DNA from: an uncultured Clostridia bacterium
GTDB taxonomy: Bacteria; Bacillota; Clostridia; TANB77; CAG-508
DNA length: 64,000 nt
Assembly (NCBI GenBank): GCA_948678575.1
Contig: CAPPGO010000002.1
Span: 177,697 to 241,696, forward strand
Direction: 5' to 3'
Numbering within the stretch: the first letter of the stretch is position 1; every line of letters begins with the position of its first letter. A program made the position numbers and the translations under genes. Below are positions 62,956 through 64,000 of this stretch, piece after piece. Under the pieces are notes generated by a model. It saw only the letters and a program-made list of their open reading frames with translations, did no database searches and was not told the origin of the DNA.

Positions 62956-63396
62956 ATGAATATATTTAGTGAAATAATTGGTAACAAATGTATAGTAGTT
63001 CCGTTTTGCTTATGGATTACAATTCAAGTTTTTAAATTTGTATATGAATTAGTTATTAATAAACGAATAGATTTTAAAAGATTATTTGGAGCAGGAGGAA
63101 TGCCTAGTTCTCATTCAGCAGTAGTATGTTCAGCAGCAACTTTAATAGGTAAAGCTCTTGGATTTGATAGCCCAGAATTTGCATTGGCACTTGTTCTTGC
63201 AGGTGTTGTTATGTATGATGCTGCTGGGGTTAGAAGAGCAGCTGGAAAACAGGCTAGAATTTTAAATAAACTTATATCAACACCAGGCTTAACAAAAGAA
63301 CAAGTAAATGAAAAATTGACAGAAGCATTAGGACATTCACCACTTCAAGTTATTGTTGGTGCATTAATAGGTGTTGTAGCAGGAGTAGTAATATAA
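62956..63396 (+). CDS. divergent PAP2 family protein (DUF212)
   Basis: 146 aa integral membrane protein of the divergent PAP2 family: CLWITIQVFKFVYELVINKR, GAGGMPSSHSAVVCSAATLIG, MYDAAGVRRAAGKQARILNKLI, LGHSPLQVIVGALIGVVAGV. PAP2-like phosphatase motifs are partly retained (PSSHSA); substrate unknown. xseB-DUF212 order is common in clostridia. Confidence 0.92.
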   Translation: MNIFSEIIGNKCIVVPFCLWITIQVFKFVYELVINKRIDFKRLFGAGGMPSSHSAVVCSAATLIGKALGFDSPEFALALVLAGVVMYDAAGVRRAAGKQARILNKLISTPGLTKEQVNEKLTEALGHSPLQVIVGALIGVVAGVVI

Positions 63397-63420
63397 TTAA
63401 TAAGAAAGGAAACAGATAAA

Positions 63421-64000
63421 ATGAATGATATTGAAATTGCAAAAAGTATTAAGTTAGAAAAAATTAGTGAGGTGGCTAAAAGATTTGGAATTGATGAAGA
63501 GTATATTGACCAATATGGAAAATATAAAGCAAAAGTTTCAAATAATTTAACAAAAGATTTAAAAGATAAAAAAGATGGAAAATTAATATTAGTTACATCA
63601 ATTAATCCAACTCCATTAGGAGAAGGAAAAACAACAATAGCAATAGGATTATCAGAGGCTATAAATAGACTTGGAAAAAAATCTGTTTTAACATTAAGAG
63701 AGCCATCATTAGGACCAGTTTTTGGAATAAAAGGTGGAGCAACTGGTGGTGGATATTCACAAGTAGCACCAATGGAAGAAATTAATTTACACTTTACAGG
63801 AGATATCCATGCAATTACAACTGCAAATAATTTAATTTCAGCAACAATAGATAATCATATTTTTCATGGAAATGAATTAAAATTTAAAGAAGTTATTTGG
63901 AAAAGATGCGTAGATTTAAATGATAGATCATTAAGAAAAGTTCAAATAGGACTTTCAAAAGAAAAAAATATGGTATCTCGTGAAGATGGATTTGATATTA
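63421..64000 (+). CDS. fhs: formate-tetrahydrofolate ligase, 3' partial
   Basis: ATP-dependent formation of 10-formyl-THF. The first 193 residues are visible and the gene runs off the window. MNDIEIAKSIKLEKISEVAKRFGI, P-loop TPLGEGKTT, LREPSLGPVFGIKGGATGGGYSQVAPMEEINLHFTGDIHAI, ISATIDNHIFHGN and WKRCVDLNDRSLR are the conserved family blocks. Consistent with fmt function and anaerobic one-carbon metabolism. Confidence 0.97.
   Translation, partial: MNDIEIAKSIKLEKISEVAKRFGIDEEYIDQYGKYKAKVSNNLTKDLKDKKDGKLILVTSINPTPLGEGKTTIAIGLSEAINRLGKKSVLTLREPSLGPVFGIKGGATGGGYSQVAPMEEINLHFTGDIHAITTANNLISATIDNHIFHGNELKFKEVIWKRCVDLNDRSLRKVQIGLSKEKNMVSREDGFDI

Overview
This is a very AT-rich window from a low-GC Bacillota genome, most likely an uncultured gut clostridium. 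The evidence is spoVS and ytfJ (endospore genes), recA-recX, a sufCBDSU operon, a gapA-pgk-tpiA-gpmI glycolytic operon, and the YloC-RemA-RpoZ-Gmk-PriA-Def-Fmt and Asp23-AmaP-DUF2273-NusB-XseA-XseB blocks. Nearly all genes run on the + strand. I see no rRNA, tRNA or CRISPR. The first gene (glgP) and last gene (fhs) are cut by the window edges.

Layout. 1-8.6 kb: glgP, spoVS, an oligopeptide-binding protein, recA-recX, scpA-DUF2953-ytfJ. 8.6-17.1 kb: an accessory island of three large prepilin-like surface proteins (two Gly-rich paralogues and one RCC1-repeat protein). Each sits behind a near-identical regulatory cassette. 17.2-25 kb: a foreign-looking Pr6Pr membrane protein, then a DtxR-family regulator leading sufCBDSU, an HD hydrolase and a VanY peptidase. 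25-35.5 kb: a MATE-kinase fusion, a GT-C-like membrane enzyme, rubredoxin, a DUF2207 protein, a foreign-looking membrane protein, a CNNM/CorC protein and a TasA-like/SipW pair. 35.6-50.5 kb: P-loop/Asp23 protein, cmk, plsC, typA, a small pseudogene, trmR-like, glmU, DUF421/DUF4363, GT2 and the glycolytic operon. 50.5-64 kb: LemA/DUF3137, rsmE and the conserved housekeeping blocks.

Two observations stand out. (1) Eight reading-frame breaks occur in six genes: three prepilin-like genes, an HD hydrolase, the DUF2207 protein and rsmE. Every one is at an in-frame CGG codon, and every one is repaired exactly by skipping the C and resuming at GGN (Gly), i.e. +1. By eye I found no other in-frame CGG in native genes. 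The only 0-frame CGG codons are in three foreign-looking loci. This suggests CGG acts as a +1 frameshift codon. (2) Each prepilin-like gene is preceded by a roughly 191-bp segment bounded by 23-bp inverted repeats, with TCGTTAA/TTAACGA arms and a locus-specific core. Inside lie a consensus sigma-A promoter, pointing away from the gene in this assembly, and a forward terminator. This is the structure of a phase-variable invertible promoter, present in three independent copies, all drawn OFF. A related but imperfect inverted repeat lies upstream of the TasA-like/SipW pair. No recombinase is encoded in the window, so any inversion would have to be catalysed in trans.
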